A stretch of DNA of 64,000 nucleotides from Peromyscus leucopus (lineage: Eukaryota; Chordata; Mammalia; Rodentia; Cricetidae), in contig NC_051068.1 in assembly GCF_004664715.2 (NCBI RefSeq), forward strand, positions 49,822,953-49,886,952, read 5' to 3'. Of this stretch, positions 33,771 through 46,437 are shown in pieces (within the stretch, counting starts at the first letter, position 1; the number at the start of each line of letters is the position of its first letter). The position numbers were made by a program, and so were the translations under genes. The notes beneath the pieces are model-generated. The model made no database searches and was not told the origin of the DNA. It saw nothing but the letters and a program-made list of their open reading frames with translations.

Positions 33771-34150
33771 TGTTGAACATTTCTTTAAGTGATTTTTTTT
33801 CTTGTACGTGATATAATTCTGTTCAGAATTCTTTGTTTGGATCTGTACCCAATTTTTCATTGGATTATTTGGAGTTTTGATGTCTACTTTTGTGAGTTCT
33901 TTATGTATTTTGGAAATCAGCCCTCTGTCTGATACAGATGGTGACGATCTTTTCCTATTCTTCGGGCTGCTCTTTTGTCCTAGCAACAGTGTTCTTTCCC
34001 TTATAGAAGCTTTTCAGTTTCATGGATTTCCATTTATTAATTGTTGAACTTAGTGTCTGCTCTATTAGTCTTCTGTTCAAGAATTTGTCTCTTGTTGCAA
34101 TGCACTCAAGGCTATTTCCCATTTTCTCTTCTATCAAGTTCAATATAACT

Positions 34151-34648
34151 GGATTTTGTTGTTAATATTTTACTCTCTTGAGGGGAGCATCACCCAGCTC
34201 CCGAATAAATCATCCAAGGAGGCTTATTCTTACTTATAAATGCCAGCTTTAGCTTGGCTTAGTTTCTAGTCAGCTTTCCTTAACTTATCAAGTCTATCTT
34301 TTTGCCTCTGGGTTTTTCCTACTATCTTATTTCTGTAAATCTTACCCTTACTCTGTGGCTTGCTGTTTTGCTGGGTGGCTGCCCCTGGAGTCCTCCTCCT
34401 ACACTGGCTCCTAGATCTTTTCACTCCTCCATCTCTTTTCCTCCCTTCCTCCCAGATTTCTCCTCCTATATATTCTCCCTGACTGCCAGCCATGCCTATC
34501 CTTTCTTCTGCCTCACTATTGGCTGTTCTGCTCTTTATTAGACCACCAGGTATTCAAGACAGGCACTGTAACACAGCTTCACAGTGTTAAACAAATGCAA
34601 CATAAACAAAAGTAACACACCTTAAAATAATATTCTACAACAGGATTT
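34151..34648 (-). mobile_element. Solo LTR, family C, in L1 ORF2, perfect 6-bp target duplication
   Basis: 486-bp LTR at 34157-34642; on the minus strand it starts TGTTGTAGAATATT and ends AATATTAACAACA, with TGTTG/CAACA inverted ends. ggattt flanks both sides (34151-34156 and 34643-34648), and the L1 reading resumes exactly after it. AATAAA lies in a gtctaataaagagc block, with an attgg motif nearby (minus strand, about 34520). Opposing frames at 34266-34541 fall inside it. No internal region remains. Confidence 0.93.
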
Positions 34649-37112
34649 ATATTGAGGTATTTTATCCACTTAGAAGTGAGTTTTGTTCAGAGTGATAGAT
34701 AGGGCTCTATTTGCATTCTTCTACAAGTGAACACCCAGTTATAACAGCATCATTTATGAAGATATTTTTCTTCCTTGTATAATTTTTGCTTCTTTGAGGA
34801 AAATCAGGTGTGTGGATTTATGTCTAGATCTTTGATTTGATTCCATTGATCCACTTCTCTAATTTGATGCTAAAACCATGCATTTTCTGTCACTATAGCT
34901 CTGTAGTAGAACTTGAAATCTAGGATGGTGATACCTCCAGAAGTTCTTTTACTGTATAAAATTGTTTCAGTTATCCTGGGCTTTTTGTTTTTCCATATGA
35001 ATTTGAGTATTGTTCTTTCAAGGTCTGAAAAGAATTGTGTTGGGATTTTAATGGGAATTGCATTGAATATGTAGATTGCTTTTAGTTTTGGTAGGATGGA
35101 CACTTTTACTATGTTAATCCTACTGACCCATGAACATGGCAGATCTTTCCATCTTCTGATATCTTCTCCAAGTTTATTCTTAAATTATTTGAAGTTCTTG
35201 TCATACAGGTCTTTCATTTGCTTGGTTAGTGTTGCACCAAGATATTTTATAATTATTTGTGGCTATTGTGAAGGGTGTTGTTTCCCTGTTTTCTTTCTCA
35301 GCCTGTTTATCATTTGTATATAGGAGAGTTATTGATTTTTTTCTTGTAACTAATCGTGTATCCAGCCACTTCTCTAAAGGTGTTTATTAGCTGTAGGAGT
35401 ACTCTGGTAGAATTTTTGGGATTATTTATATATAATATTATATTATCTGCAAATAATCATACTTTGAATTCTTCCTTCCCAATTTATATTCCCTTGACCT
35501 CTTTTAGCTATTTTATTGCTCTAGGCAGAACTTTGAGTACTCTAGATATGGAGAGTGGACAGCCTTGTCTTGTTCCTGATTTTAGTGGAATTGCTCTGAG
35601 TTTCTCTCCATTTAATTTAATGTTGGCTATCTGGGTTGCTGTACATTGCTTTTATTATATTTGGGCATGCTCCTTGTATCCCTGATCTCTCCCAGACTTT
35701 TATTATTAAAGGGAGTTAAGTTTTGTGGTAGGCTTTGATAGCATCTAATGAAATAATAATTATTATTTTTCTTTCAGTTTGTTTATATGGTGGATTACAT
35801 TGACAGATTTTTGTATGGTGAACCATCCCTGCGTCTCTGGGATGAAAATCACTTGATCATGGTGAATATTCTTTTTGGTGTGTTCTTGCATTTGTTTTGC
35901 TGGTATCTTATTGAGTATTTTTGCACCAATGTTAATGAGGGAAATTGGTCTGTAATTCTGTTTCTTTTATGAGTCTTTGTGTGGCTTGGGAATCAGGATT
36001 ACTGTTGTCTTATAAAATGAATTTGGCAATGCTTCTTCTGCTTCTATTTTGTGGATTAATTTGAGGAGTATTGATGCTATCTCTTCTTTGAAGGTCTGGT
36101 AAAATTCTGTGCTGAAAACATCTGGCCATGGAATTTTTTTGATTGGAAGGCTTTTAATGACTGCTTCTATTTCCTAAATGGATATAGTTTTATTCAAATT
36201 GTTTATCTAATCTTGATTTAAGTTTGGTAAGTGCTATCTATCAATAAAATCATCCATTTCCTTTATGTTTTCTGATTTTGTGGAGTACAAGTTTTGGAAG
36301 TAAGACCTAATGAATTTTTGGATTTCCTAGGTGTCTGTTGTTATGTCCCTGTTTTCACTTCTGATTTTGTCAGTTTGGATATTCTCTTTCTATCTTTTAG
36401 TTAGTGTAGATAAGGGTTTATCTATCTTGTTGATTTTCTCAAAGAACCAAGTCTTTGTTTCATTGATTCTTTGCATTGTTCTCTTTGTTGTTATTTTATT
36501 GATTTTAGCAATGTGTTTTATTACTTTCTGCAATCTACTCCTATTGAGTGAGTCTACTTCTTTTTGATCTAGATATTTCAGGTGTGTTATTTAATAAATG
36601 GTATGAAAATTCTCTATTTTCTTTAGGCAAACACTTAATGCTAAGAACTTGCCTCTTAGTACTGTTTTCATTATGTCCCATAAGTTTGGGTGTATTGTGC
36701 ATTCATTTCATTGAAACCTAGAATGTTTTAAATCTCTTCCTTGACCCCCCCCAGGGTAATTCAGTAGAGAGTTGTTCAGTTTCTGTGAGTTTCTAAGCTT
36801 GCCATTATTTGTGTTGTTGTTGAAATTCAGTTTTAATCCACAGTGGTCTAATGAAATACAAGGGTTTATTTCAGTTTTCTTATATCCATAAAACTTGCTT
36901 TGTGACAGTATGTGGTCAATTTTGGAGAAGGTTCCATACGATTATCAGAAGAAGGTATATTGTTTTGTGTTAAGGTGAAACGTTTTGTGGGTATCTGTTA
37001 GGTTCATTTGAGTCATAATATCTGTTAGTTGCCTTATTTATCTGTTTAGTTTCTGTCCGGACAACCTGTACATTGATGAGAGTGGGGTGTTGAATTCTCC
37101 TACTACTAATGT

Positions 37113-37506
37113 ATGGGAGAATGAGGCAGGAAATAGTCTTCAGTTTGAAGCCTATCTGTGCTACATAAATATTTCCACTCCAACCAGGAGTACACATTAT
37201 TCTCAGAACACCATGTCTGAAAACAAACAACCCACTACCCCACTTTATTTCACCATTTCTCTTGAGTAGATATTCTTTATTCCTGGCTCATTAGATGTTT
37301 TTCAGGTCCACCCTACTTCCACTGTAGTGGGAGACACGAATGCTCAACTTTGCCCTACAGGAGCTCCATCTCCCAGTTTTCTGAGGTTCTATTATAATGT
37401 TTTTCCTTTATTAAACAACTTAATATCTCTCTTGGGCTAGAGGACTGATTTTAAGATTTAGTGAGCTATTTACATTCTTGGAGGAATTTTCTAGAATGGA
37501 CTTCTG
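37113..37506. other. Unassigned sequence
   Basis: A weak L1-like block (gagtacacattattctcag) in plus orientation near 37188 could be a fragment of an inverted L1 segment, but the match is too short to call. Confidence 0.3.
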
Positions 37507-37873
37507 TGTTAGTTTGAATGTAATTAGTCCCCATAAACTCATAGGGAGTGGCACTGTTGGAGGTGTGGCTTCATTGGAGTAGGTACGGCCTTATAGCAGA
37601 AGTATCTCACTGTGGAGACAGGCTTTAAGGTCTCATATATACTCAAGTCACACCAAGTGTCTCAGAACACCTCCTATTGACTACAGGACCAAGAATTTAG
37701 CTCCTTCTCCACTCTCAGCTCCTTCTCCAGCACCATGTCTGCCTGCATGCTGCCTTGATTCTTGCCATGATGATAATGGATGAAACCTCTGAATGGTAAG
37801 TGAGCTAGTTTTCTTGTAAGAATTTCTGTGGTCATGGTATCTCTTCACAGCAACAGAAACCCAAAGTAGGACA
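37507..37873 (+). mobile_element. LTR-like rodent repeat, TG...CA ends
   Basis: Begins tgttagtttgaatgtaatta and ends acccaaagtaggaca. Contains ccagcaccatgtctgcctgc, cgccatgatgat-like tgccatgatgataatggatg, and gtcatggtatctcttcacag, blocks shared by a widespread rodent LTR-like repeat that I cannot name with certainty. No duplication of the flank is evident. A minus frame (37681-37890) is incidental. Confidence 0.55.
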
Positions 37874-40800
37874 ATCTCAAAACTCTTCATAGTCTCTAAT
37901 CAGTTAAAAAGTTAATTAGTTTTAAAGCTACCTAGATATTTCAGAATATTTCTAACATATTGTTCTTACGTGTGGATGTCAACTTCCTCAGAAGAGAGTA
38001 TTTTGACAATAATATGCATATGTAGACTTATTAAAAATTAGGCTTTAAAGTCTGAAATAATGGCATGAGCAAAATTTTCAAAGACTTTCCTAAGATATTG
38101 CTTCAATAGACTATAATGTCCATAACAGTCAAATCCCACCTTCGTCAATGTCACCTATGGTTGTGGGACACATGTTGGGCATTTCTAGGCTCCCAATTGT
38201 TCATGAATTCTATTAGTTGTTCATCTTTTTTCCACTATGAATATCACACTGTATTAATTATCTATGCTACTTTTTGTGATTCAGTGGTTCTCGGGCATTC
38301 ACTTTGTGATGAAAATTATGTATTTTGGCTTCTGATGACTAAGCATTACTACTCAGTTCTTGTTAACTGTGGCTACTGACTACATCATCTATTGCAGTAA
38401 GTGTAAATCTTTCATCATTATAGCTACTACTCACTATTTTCTGCAAAGAAGTTGTTATTTTCTTGAGCAGATTACTTCCTTTTTCATCAACACAGTCTGG
38501 TAAATATTGTGATTGATGTGTTTTCTTGGGCCTCCCACCACAGAACATAAACTTCATTGCACTACATCTCACTATTGAGTCTGATTGGCATCAACTGCTT
38601 GAGGAAGAGGATATAAAGTAATAAAGACAAAGCAAAACAAGTAATTGATTATTGTAATTATTTTAATGCTCCTATCTCATATTACATATTGTCTGTGAAG
38701 AAAAAAGGAGGAGTAAAACAGCAAACTGAAATTCTTATATCTGTTCCAATATTTTTGGATCAAATCTCAATGGTGTCATACCATAAACCATATATCATAC
38801 AACATAAAACAAAAATGAAAAGCAGAATGACATAAGCAATTGTTATAACAAAAATGAGTATATTCTATCATACAGAAGGGTATAATTATAAATGGACAAT
38901 GATAAATATGTGACTCAAAAGCAGCAGGTAGTAGTTAGGCTCAAACACACCATTCCCTATATTTATCACCATAGTCATCCTTCTACTGATATAAGATGGG
39001 CCATAATCTTTGGCCCTTGGAGTCTTTTAGTGTTCAAAATTCATACATCCTTTAAACATATGGAGAAAATAATGATTTTAACTGAGCAGTCCTCCATTCC
39101 CAAATATCAAGCTTATATTTGAAATGATGGGCTGGGGACACAGTTTGACCATTGGAAAGAAGGCTGAATTCAAAGTAAATTTTTCTAATGCTTTGTATTT
39201 ATGCTCTTATATGATTTTAAAAACATTGTTTCATTTGATTACTGAGTATTTAAAGATACATATCTTTGCATGTTTCTGAGATACCTGCAAATATGTTTAA
39301 AATGTTTGTGTTATAATTGGCCATTTGACTATGTTAGAGTAGACATTGTAAAGTAGAACTGCTGATGAAAGAATTAAATGAAAGGAAGAGAAAATGGAAA
39401 AATTAAAGTTAAAGACAGAAGGAAGAGGTGAGGAGCAGTAAACTAGAAAAAGAAGTCTGGTCTTGTTTTGAAAGCTTTTCATGGTTGTCAAGGGAACCAC
39501 AGCTGAGGATCCTGAAGCCTACACTGAAGAAAAAAATAAAAAGAGGTATGAGACCAAGTCCAGCATGTAGCGATTTCCTCAAGGATTGTACTTAAAACCC
39601 AAAAACTTGGATTACATTTAAATAACAGAAAACTCAAAGGATTTAGGGAAGTTCACAGGGTTATAGTAAAAAAAAAAACCAACGGATTTTAGAGATGTCC
39701 AGGTGAAAATTTGAAGGTACATTTTCCAGAGAAAAATGAGCACCACTCTTCAGTAGATTTTCTTTAAAAAACATTAGCTGCTTTCTAATTCTCAGCCCCA
39801 GAGGGTAAGAAACTTAACAGGCTGTCAGTAAAATCATGTGTGAATTTTCTGTAGTCTTACTTTGCTGAGTCTGTAAATATTGAATTTCATAGACCTGACA
39901 AAGTAGAAGGACACTATTAACAAAGTCAAATGCCCAATTGGGTACAATGAAGAATCAGTCTTTGGAAGGTCAAGTCATCACACTGGTCTTCATTGTATCT
40001 GAGAAGTTAGCCTCCTACAGCTTCTTTACTGCTGACAGAATCCAAGAGACTCCCAAGTCACAGCAAAAGTATTTTGTTCTCACAGCACAGAAGACAGCAC
40101 ATTTTTCATCCTGACACCAAGTCCATAAGAACATTGCTAAGTCGTGTGGGGGAGATGTGTCAGTCTGAAGATTGAAAAGTTAGTAGAGGGGACTACCATT
40201 GTAACCATCCCACATATTTCTAAATATATATTTGTGTTGCTATAAATATTCACCTATACATCTGTAAACATGTTTACTCCAGGAAGGAATACAAACATCT
40301 TTACAAGATTTTTATTGCACAAAAATGTGTTAATATGCACTTTGGGAAACAACATGACATAAGAAACAAAGAAATGCCATGAACTAAAACGAATTAAGTA
40401 ACTCAATCTTATAAGACGAAAAGGCACCCAAGCTCAAGGTAGGCTCTGGTGTTGGGTATTCCTCAAACACACCTACTGACTCTAAAACAAGATTAGCTCC
40501 TGCTGGAGAAGACTATGTCACCAGGGAACACAACCTTATACCAACATTTCATTGTCAAGATCTCCACACACAAATAAAGTTGTGAAAAAAAAAAGAAAAG
40601 AGAAAAAATGGACTAATGTGCCCATGTTAAAATGACTTAAAGCTTCTGTTTTAAAAGAAAACTTGGCCCAGTACACAAAGACAAAGGCAAATCTCTTTCG
40701 CAATGAAACTGTACCACTTGATCTCTGTGTTTATTTGTAGTGAAAAAAGGAAAAAAAAACAAAATACAAGTCTATGGGAGTTTCCTCATATATGTTGAGA

Positions 40801-40992
40801 GCATGAAGGTATTTATGCCCACAGATCTCCAACAAAACCATGAATGTTAACATGCAGGATTGTCTTTTCAGTGGAAAAGATGTAAAATTTTCTTCATTCT
40901 GGAATCTGGAAATTGGAGGTGATTAATACCATGATGAGCTGTGCTATCTGGATCAGATCATATCAGGCTCCTACAATCAGATGGGAGGTTGT
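37874..40992. other. Unassigned AT-rich intergenic sequence
   Basis: 3.1 kb with no recognised exon, repeat end or regulatory element. A faint tRNA-derived SINE head (ggctggggacacagtttgac) near 39130 is too short to call. Frames at 38116-38572, 38892-39122 and 39297-39500 lack recognisable motifs. Confidence 0.4.
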
Positions 40993-41520
40993 TAGTAATC
41001 TAAATTACCCTTATATTACCTGTATAGCCATTGGCTTCCCCATAATGTGGGGATTTAACAAGGCAACTACACATAGTTAAAAAAGGAGGTTTATTTTGAG
41101 GTAATGTACAGCCAGTAAATGGGTTGGTTACAGGATCCATGAGAGGTGAGGTGCAGTCCAGCGGGGTTCTCTGGAGAACTCTGACTCTGCCATTCAGCAT
41201 CCAGGATCATAAGGAACTAAGAGACTGGGCATGTCCGTATCTTGGGTCTTAAGGGCTCCTGTCTCAGCCCCACCCCAGGGGAGGTCATAAGTAGGCATGG
41301 CAGTTACCAGAAGCCTCACTAGGGGTAGTACTGCCAGTTCAAAGCTGGAACAGCTACTCACTACACCCCCACAATTCCATAACTAGGACCAGAGATACCT
41401 AATAGTCTAAATGACCCTTACATTCTCTGTATAGATAGAGGCTTTCCAAGAACCCAAACCAGGACCAGAGCTGGCTAATAGCCCAAATGTTCTCTTTGCT
41501 ATCAGTACAACTGAGTCCAA
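40993..41520. repeat. About 75-bp unit duplicated on both sides of an LTR-like insert
   Basis: The block taaattacccttatattacc tgtatag (from about 41000) before the insert recurs as taaatgacccttacattctc tgtatag (from about 41407) after it. A third, more diverged unit begins at the repeated aggaccagag motif (41390 and 41464). So a degenerate tandem array of roughly 2.5 units was hit by the LTR-like element at 41046-41373. Confidence 0.55.
41046..41373 (-). mobile_element. LTR-like element, family F, antisense
   Basis: On the minus strand it runs from TGTGGGGGTGTAG to ...AAATCCCCACA, giving TGTGGGG/CCCCACA inverted ends, with AATAAA in a ctcaaaataaacctcc segment about 50 bp before the 3' end. 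Size (328 bp), ends and signal fit an LTR. No exact target duplication was found; ccataa occurs at 41040-41045 and 41377-41382, offset by 3 bp from the presumed end. Confidence 0.55.
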
Positions 41521-41640
41521 GCCAAATCCTCAAGGTCATAAGTACAGGCAGTTTATCTCCACAATCCATTTTCTTGGAAGAAATGGCAAGTACCCTAAAT
41601 TGAGTTTAGATATAATTATGCTTCCTTTGTGCATTGGAAT

Positions 41641-41925
41641 GTTTTTTTTGTTTTTTTTTTTTTTTTTTTTTTTTATCAAATTTATATTGATTTTAAATAT
41701 ACTGGCAATAAACCATCAGGTATGAGATGACCAGAAATTTGATCCAGGTTGAGTAACTCAATCTGAACTGAGTTTTCATTCTCATCTCTTTGTGGATTGC
41801 TTCCTGCCATGACACCTGCAGATATCCCTTCACATATACCTCTAATCTGTGGCACACATCTATAAATCATAATAATTTTGCAGCTCAAACTGTCTTCACC
41901 TTCATCTCTTCCTCAGTAAGATTTA
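41641..41925 (-). pseudogene. 3' end of a processed retrocopy, unidentified parent
   Basis: A 34-bp T-rich run on the plus strand is the poly(A) tail of a minus-strand cDNA. Immediately upstream (minus strand, 41682-41888) is a 68-codon frame with blocks AGVMAGSNPQRDENENSV and LIPDGLLPVYLKSI, terminating before a short 3'UTR. The residue composition looks like genuine coding sequence and may extend further up in another frame. I do not recognise the gene. The copy is 5'-truncated and no target duplication was found. Confidence 0.45.
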
Positions 41926-43630
41926 TAAAATAAAACTAGAAATAAAGCAAACATAAAAACTAATTTGTATGTGTATATATGTATAATTAAAATTGAACAG
42001 TACATATTTCCTTTAAATTATTTTCAAAATTGTTTCACCCAAACCTGACAAATAATCATTCATTAAGTAGAAGTAGATGGTTTGGGTGGTATGCATACTG
42101 ATTTATATATATAAATGTATAAATGTGTGTTATATAATATAAAAATATGATGTATATAATATGTAAAATAATATATGTTAATATGATATATATAATCTCA
42201 TAAATATAACAGTAAAATAAACTATTTCTTTTCACTGAACTTTCATAATAATGTCATCTTCATAGAGAACATATTAGAACTGTTAATATGTGAAAATGTG
42301 GCCACACACCAAAGCATATATTTTTACTGATATAAACATACGTGTATTAGAGTATTATGTACTTTCAAATTTCAGAAGATTCGATTTTATATTGTAGAAG
42401 ATGAGACAATTCATCTTGTTAAGGACTCTGTTAAGCTGCAGAGGTTTTAGTGAAATCAGTGACCAGACTGAAGATGAAATATTGTATCTTAATGATCCTA
42501 CATTAGATGCTCATGAAAGTTAAATCATTTCATTATCAATGGCATATAAAATAATTTTTAAGCACAAAAGAATTTTCCTAAATATTCTATTGAGATTTAG
42601 ATAAAGAAACACTGGGCAAGTTTTCTATATGTCAAAAGAGCTCTTTTACTGTGAACAATTCAATGTTTTCTTGATTTTATTGTAATTAATTAAAAAACAA
42701 ATTCATAATTCCTCAGAAAATAATCTACAAAGAAAGCTGTATTTGTAGTTAATAATAATAAATAAATATTAAATTAATAAGATATATTTATTTCTTAATA
42801 TATAATGTATTTCTTGTTTACTCATTTGTATAAGTTTCATTTATTTTTAGTAAATATATCTGTTGTGATATGTACATTTTTGGACTTTTTAATGGTTACT
42901 TATACAACTTGCTCTTGCTAATTTGAGGGGGCAGCCTTTTTATCATGTCTACTCTGTATTTCTAGATAATGAATATTTTACATTATCTGGATTAGAAGAA
43001 TATTGTTAACTCCCAGAACAGCAACTGTCTTAACAACATGAGTTTAACTGAAACTATAACTAAAATTGCAGAGAAATTATTGGTAGGGATATACTAAATG
43101 CTTGCCAGTATCAATCATGAGTAGATTCATTTTAATCACTGTGCTTATCTCATTCAATTGAAGAGATTTGGAGAAATAGAATTTCATCCTATGGAATTAC
43201 ATGGTATTTTGCATCAATTGTTCATTGCCACTATCTTGGCACAAATTATACACAATTTAAATTAAAACACACTTATTTCAGAAATACTCCTCTTGTCTGC
43301 TTTATCTTTTCCTTGGTTATGCAACAACAATAGCATAATGCTGTGTATTTCTCTCCTTTCAACATTTTCAGCCTTTGTTCTACACCTGACAGTTGATCTT
43401 TCCCTTGGTAGCTCCAATGGGTATAAGAAAGAGATACCTTGTACACACCTGGCAGTTGTCACTCTGATGACTAAGTCATAGACCAGATTAGTTTAAAAAA
43501 AAGCATTCCAAGGATAGTATTGCTAATGATTTTGTAAAAAAGTGACCCATATAATCTGATTAATTCACTTAAAATATACTTTCTAATATATGTGTATATG
43601 TATGTGTTTATTAACTTGATAGATTCTAAG
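41926..43630. other. Unassigned AT-rich sequence
   Basis: Very AT-rich, with scattered tatata runs (42100-42200 and 42770-42860). No repeat ends or exons recognised. Overlapping opposite frames at 43262-43481 have no known motif. Confidence 0.4.
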
Positions 43631-43633
43631 TTC

Positions 43634-43710
43634 TATCTATCTATCTATCATCTATCTATCATCTATCTTTCGATCTACTTATTTATTTATTTATTTATTT
43701 ATTTATTATT
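43634..43710. repeat. (TCTA)n/(TTTA)n compound microsatellite
   Basis: Interrupted TCTA units (43634-43668) followed by eight TTTA units. Confidence 0.95.
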
Positions 43711-45044
43711 TTAGCCATTGAGTCCACTCAGTACTTCCAGGATGCCTCTGAGTGTATGACTTTCAACCATAGCACAGATACTTGCTCTGGGTCTTCATCC
43801 TTTAATAAAGCTGGCTATTTCTCTTTCTCAACAGCCAGTTACTAATAGTTTATGAGCTAGCAGATATGAAATATCATGTCAAACTCCCATGCTCCTGCTG
43901 CATTTTGCCTGAATTGAATTCTCACAGGCATTTTGCATGCTGCCACAAACAATGAAAGTTCATATGTGGAATTTCCCTCTTTGTTCAGAAAACAGTTTTT
44001 CTCCACTGTACATTCCTCATCTGCCTCTTAGATTCTTTCTTTCCTCTCTTCCCAAATGATCACCATTCATCTGAAGTGAGGGATGTGATATAGAGAGATT
44101 TATGTGTGGGCATTTCACATTCTCTTACTGTCTTCACCCCAATCAGTTGTTGGTCTCTTGATATTTGACCTCTACTATAAAAAGTAATAGTCAACCTTCT
44201 CTTATGAGATCTGGGAAGTGGGTTTATCTACTGATTTGTGGATAATCATTAGGACTATTTTAATACTATATCATTTAAGCATAACATTAGTCACATGTAG
44301 TAGTAGGGTCTGTGACCCATCTAGTAAAATGATCTTGGCCTCAGTAATAGTGTCAGCTGTGAATTCCATTTTGTGGAAAGAGCATTAAATTAAATCAGAT
44401 TTGATTCAGTAATATATTGACACTATTAGACCACTAGCATACCTTACCAGACAGGACATTGTTAGAGCTTTCAGCATTTACAATTTAGTAAGATTCACGA
44501 ATAATTTTCTCTTATGGTAGCATAAATAGAAGATTCTAGAACTAGGAAAGCTAGTCAGTAGGGATGAAGCTTCTAGTTCTGTAGTAGCTTACCATCTCAA
44601 TGTTCACTGGCTATAGTATATCATGCCTTCAGCAATAATCATCTTAATATTGATTTCTTGAGGATAACTAAGAGTGATGAAAATAGCCTATAATATCTGT
44701 GAGTTCATGGGAACCCAAAACCAACAACTCCAAAAGAGATCACCCATTCCTTGCACCTGAATTTTGTTAGTTTACTTATGGTATAAAGGACAGGCATTTG
44801 GAATCTCTATTGGCTCTTCCATATTATTCTTCTTTGCTATTGAGCAAATGAATCTTACTCATTCAGTCTCCATTGTGAATATCTTTGTGTAAGTTACACT
44901 GATATTTCTTTTTTGAATAGTAAATAACAGCAGTCTCACTAATTCTTTTTTTTTTCCTTTTTGTTCTCTCATTAGGTCTGGATCATATGTGGAAGAGAAA
45001 TATGCAAATACAGTTGAACTATGTGCTCTAATTTGTTTTGTGCT
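43711..45044. other. Unassigned sequence
   Basis: 1.3 kb without recognised repeat or exon; a minus-strand frame at 44859-45098 has no recognisable motif. Confidence 0.35.
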
Positions 45045-45412
45045 TCTACAATAGAGAACATGACCAAATAAATAAATATATAAATAAAATGAAATCAAGA
45101 CAAAACAAATTTTGGAGATGAAGTTTTATCTTGTACTTTAAAGTCCATTAACGAAGAAAGCCAAGGTAAAAACCTGGAGAAAGAAACTGAAGCCAGTGCC
45201 TTAAAATAATGCTTACTGGCTAGCTTTCCATAGCTTACTCTCCATGGCTTATACAATACAAGACCACCTTCCAGGCATACCACTACACACAGTGACTTGG
45301 GAATTCCAACACCAATTATTAATCATGTAAATGTCCCACAGACATGCACTCATGCCAATCCTTTGAAGGTAAGTTGAAATTCCCACTCCCCAGGTGATTA
45401 TAGTTTGTATCT
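45045..45412 (+). mobile_element. URR1-like DNA-transposon relic
   Basis: Order of blocks: a gaagccaaggtaaaaacctgg block, gcttactggctagctttcca, acaagaccaccttccaggc, aattattaatcatgtaaatg, ccacagacatgcactcatgc and a final ccaggtgattatagtttgta. This mirrors the copies at 2392 and 11085. Strongly diverged and non-coding. Confidence 0.6.
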
Positions 45413-46123
45413 TACTGAGAAAGTCTAATTATCCAATTATGGGAATACTCAAATCACCTTATTATCCATAAAATAAAATCCAGAAACATTCTTAAATTTA
45501 TAAAGAATGATTTTACTTCCTAGTTCTAAAACGTATTTTGTGTCTTTAATCTTATTTGTAATACTGAATCTTAAGTATACTAATACTCTTTGTTTTCTTT
45601 AACATGTTAATCAAACTTTGTGTCTCTTCATAGCTACTACCCTAACTATATTTAGTATGTTACCAAATATACATTGTATTTAATTGATGAATCAAAATGT
45701 ATTTTTTTCTGTAAACATCTTTAAAACAAATGAGAAAATATCCAGAATCTATCAAAATATATTGCAACAGCAGCTGTTTTACAAATGTTACATTATCCTC
45801 CAAGTTGCATGGATTTTATAATAGATATTTTAAGTATTACAGAGGAAATGAAAAGCTAGCTTTAAATGATGGAAGAAGCAAGGTATTGGAAGTACACTGT
45901 GCTTCCAGTGTTTGAGAGTTCATTAATATCCACTTAAATCCATGTTTCCAACAATATAGATGCTATTAACCATCATTTAGAAATAGAAAAAATAAGACTG
46001 AGTAGGTAATAAAATCACCACAATTTTTTTTTATTACTCATGAATGTAAAAATATGAGAATCTGACATAAGTATACATGCAGTTGTGGTTTATTAATTCC
46101 CTGATATGTTATGAGGACATAGA
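45413..46123. other. Unassigned sequence
   Basis: No repeat ends or exons recognised. A 61-codon frame at 45730-45915 has no known motif. Confidence 0.35.
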
Positions 46124-46297
46124 GGGGCTGGAGCGATGGCTCAGGGACAGTACTTGCCATTCCACCATAGGACCCTAAATCCATTCTGAATAACCCAGCA
46201 CACACATTGACCAATGGAACAACCTGTAAGTCCAAATCCAGAGGATTTAATGTCCTCTTCTGGGCCCTGTTGGCATGTAGAAGAACATACAAAACCT
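46124..46297 (+). mobile_element. B2 SINE
   Basis: Clear B2 head ggggctggagcgatggctca, the 3' block aatgtcctcttctgggccct, and a microsatellite tail. The tRNA-derived A box is intact and the B box region is diverged. No target duplication could be defined because the tail expanded. Confidence 0.82.
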
Positions 46298-46380
46298 TAC
46301 ACAAACACACACACACAAATAAATAAATACATACACACACACAAATAAATAAATACATACACACACACAAATAAATACAT

Positions 46381-46424
<44 letters not shown>

Positions 46425-46427
46425 TAA
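46298..46427. repeat. Higher-order AAATA/CACA array plus (AC)n(AT)n on B2 tail
   Basis: A unit of about 24-28 bp (aaataaataaatacatacac followed by acacac) recurs about three times, then runs into (AC)n and (AT)n. It grew from the A- and CA-rich tail of the B2 copy. Cys-Val-rich minus frame 46038-46448 is an artefact of it. Confidence 0.92.
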
Positions 46428-46437
46428 TTTTTTCATA

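Larger units (their letters stand above)
31890..37112 (-). mobile_element. Long 5'-truncated L1, antisense (3'UTR, ORF2 to endonuclease domain)
   Basis: About 5.2 kb including two later insertions (B1 at 33603, LTR at 34157). Left to right on the plus strand: 3'UTR (31890 to about 33115), ORF2 C-terminus, connector, reverse transcriptase, and the C-terminal part of the endonuclease domain up to 37112. On the minus strand, 34870-35103 encodes a [18 protein letters not shown]...[14 protein letters not shown] block. The reverse transcriptase catalytic box reads F-A-D-N (35442-35453), the second aspartate lost, and many stops interrupt the frame, so the copy is dead. A (GTTT)n run lies in the 3'UTR. 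Confidence 0.85.

Noticed and set aside
37186..37225. L1-like block gagtacacattattctcag in plus orientation beside the antisense L1
   Set aside because: Too short and isolated to claim an inverted 5' segment.
39125..39165. Possible ID or other tRNA-derived SINE head
   Set aside because: Only about 20 bases resemble a SINE head, without B box, tail or flanking duplication.
40993..41460. CRISPR-like alternation of repeat and unique sequence
   Set aside because: Two to three diverged units around an LTR-like insert in a rodent genome; no regular spacers.
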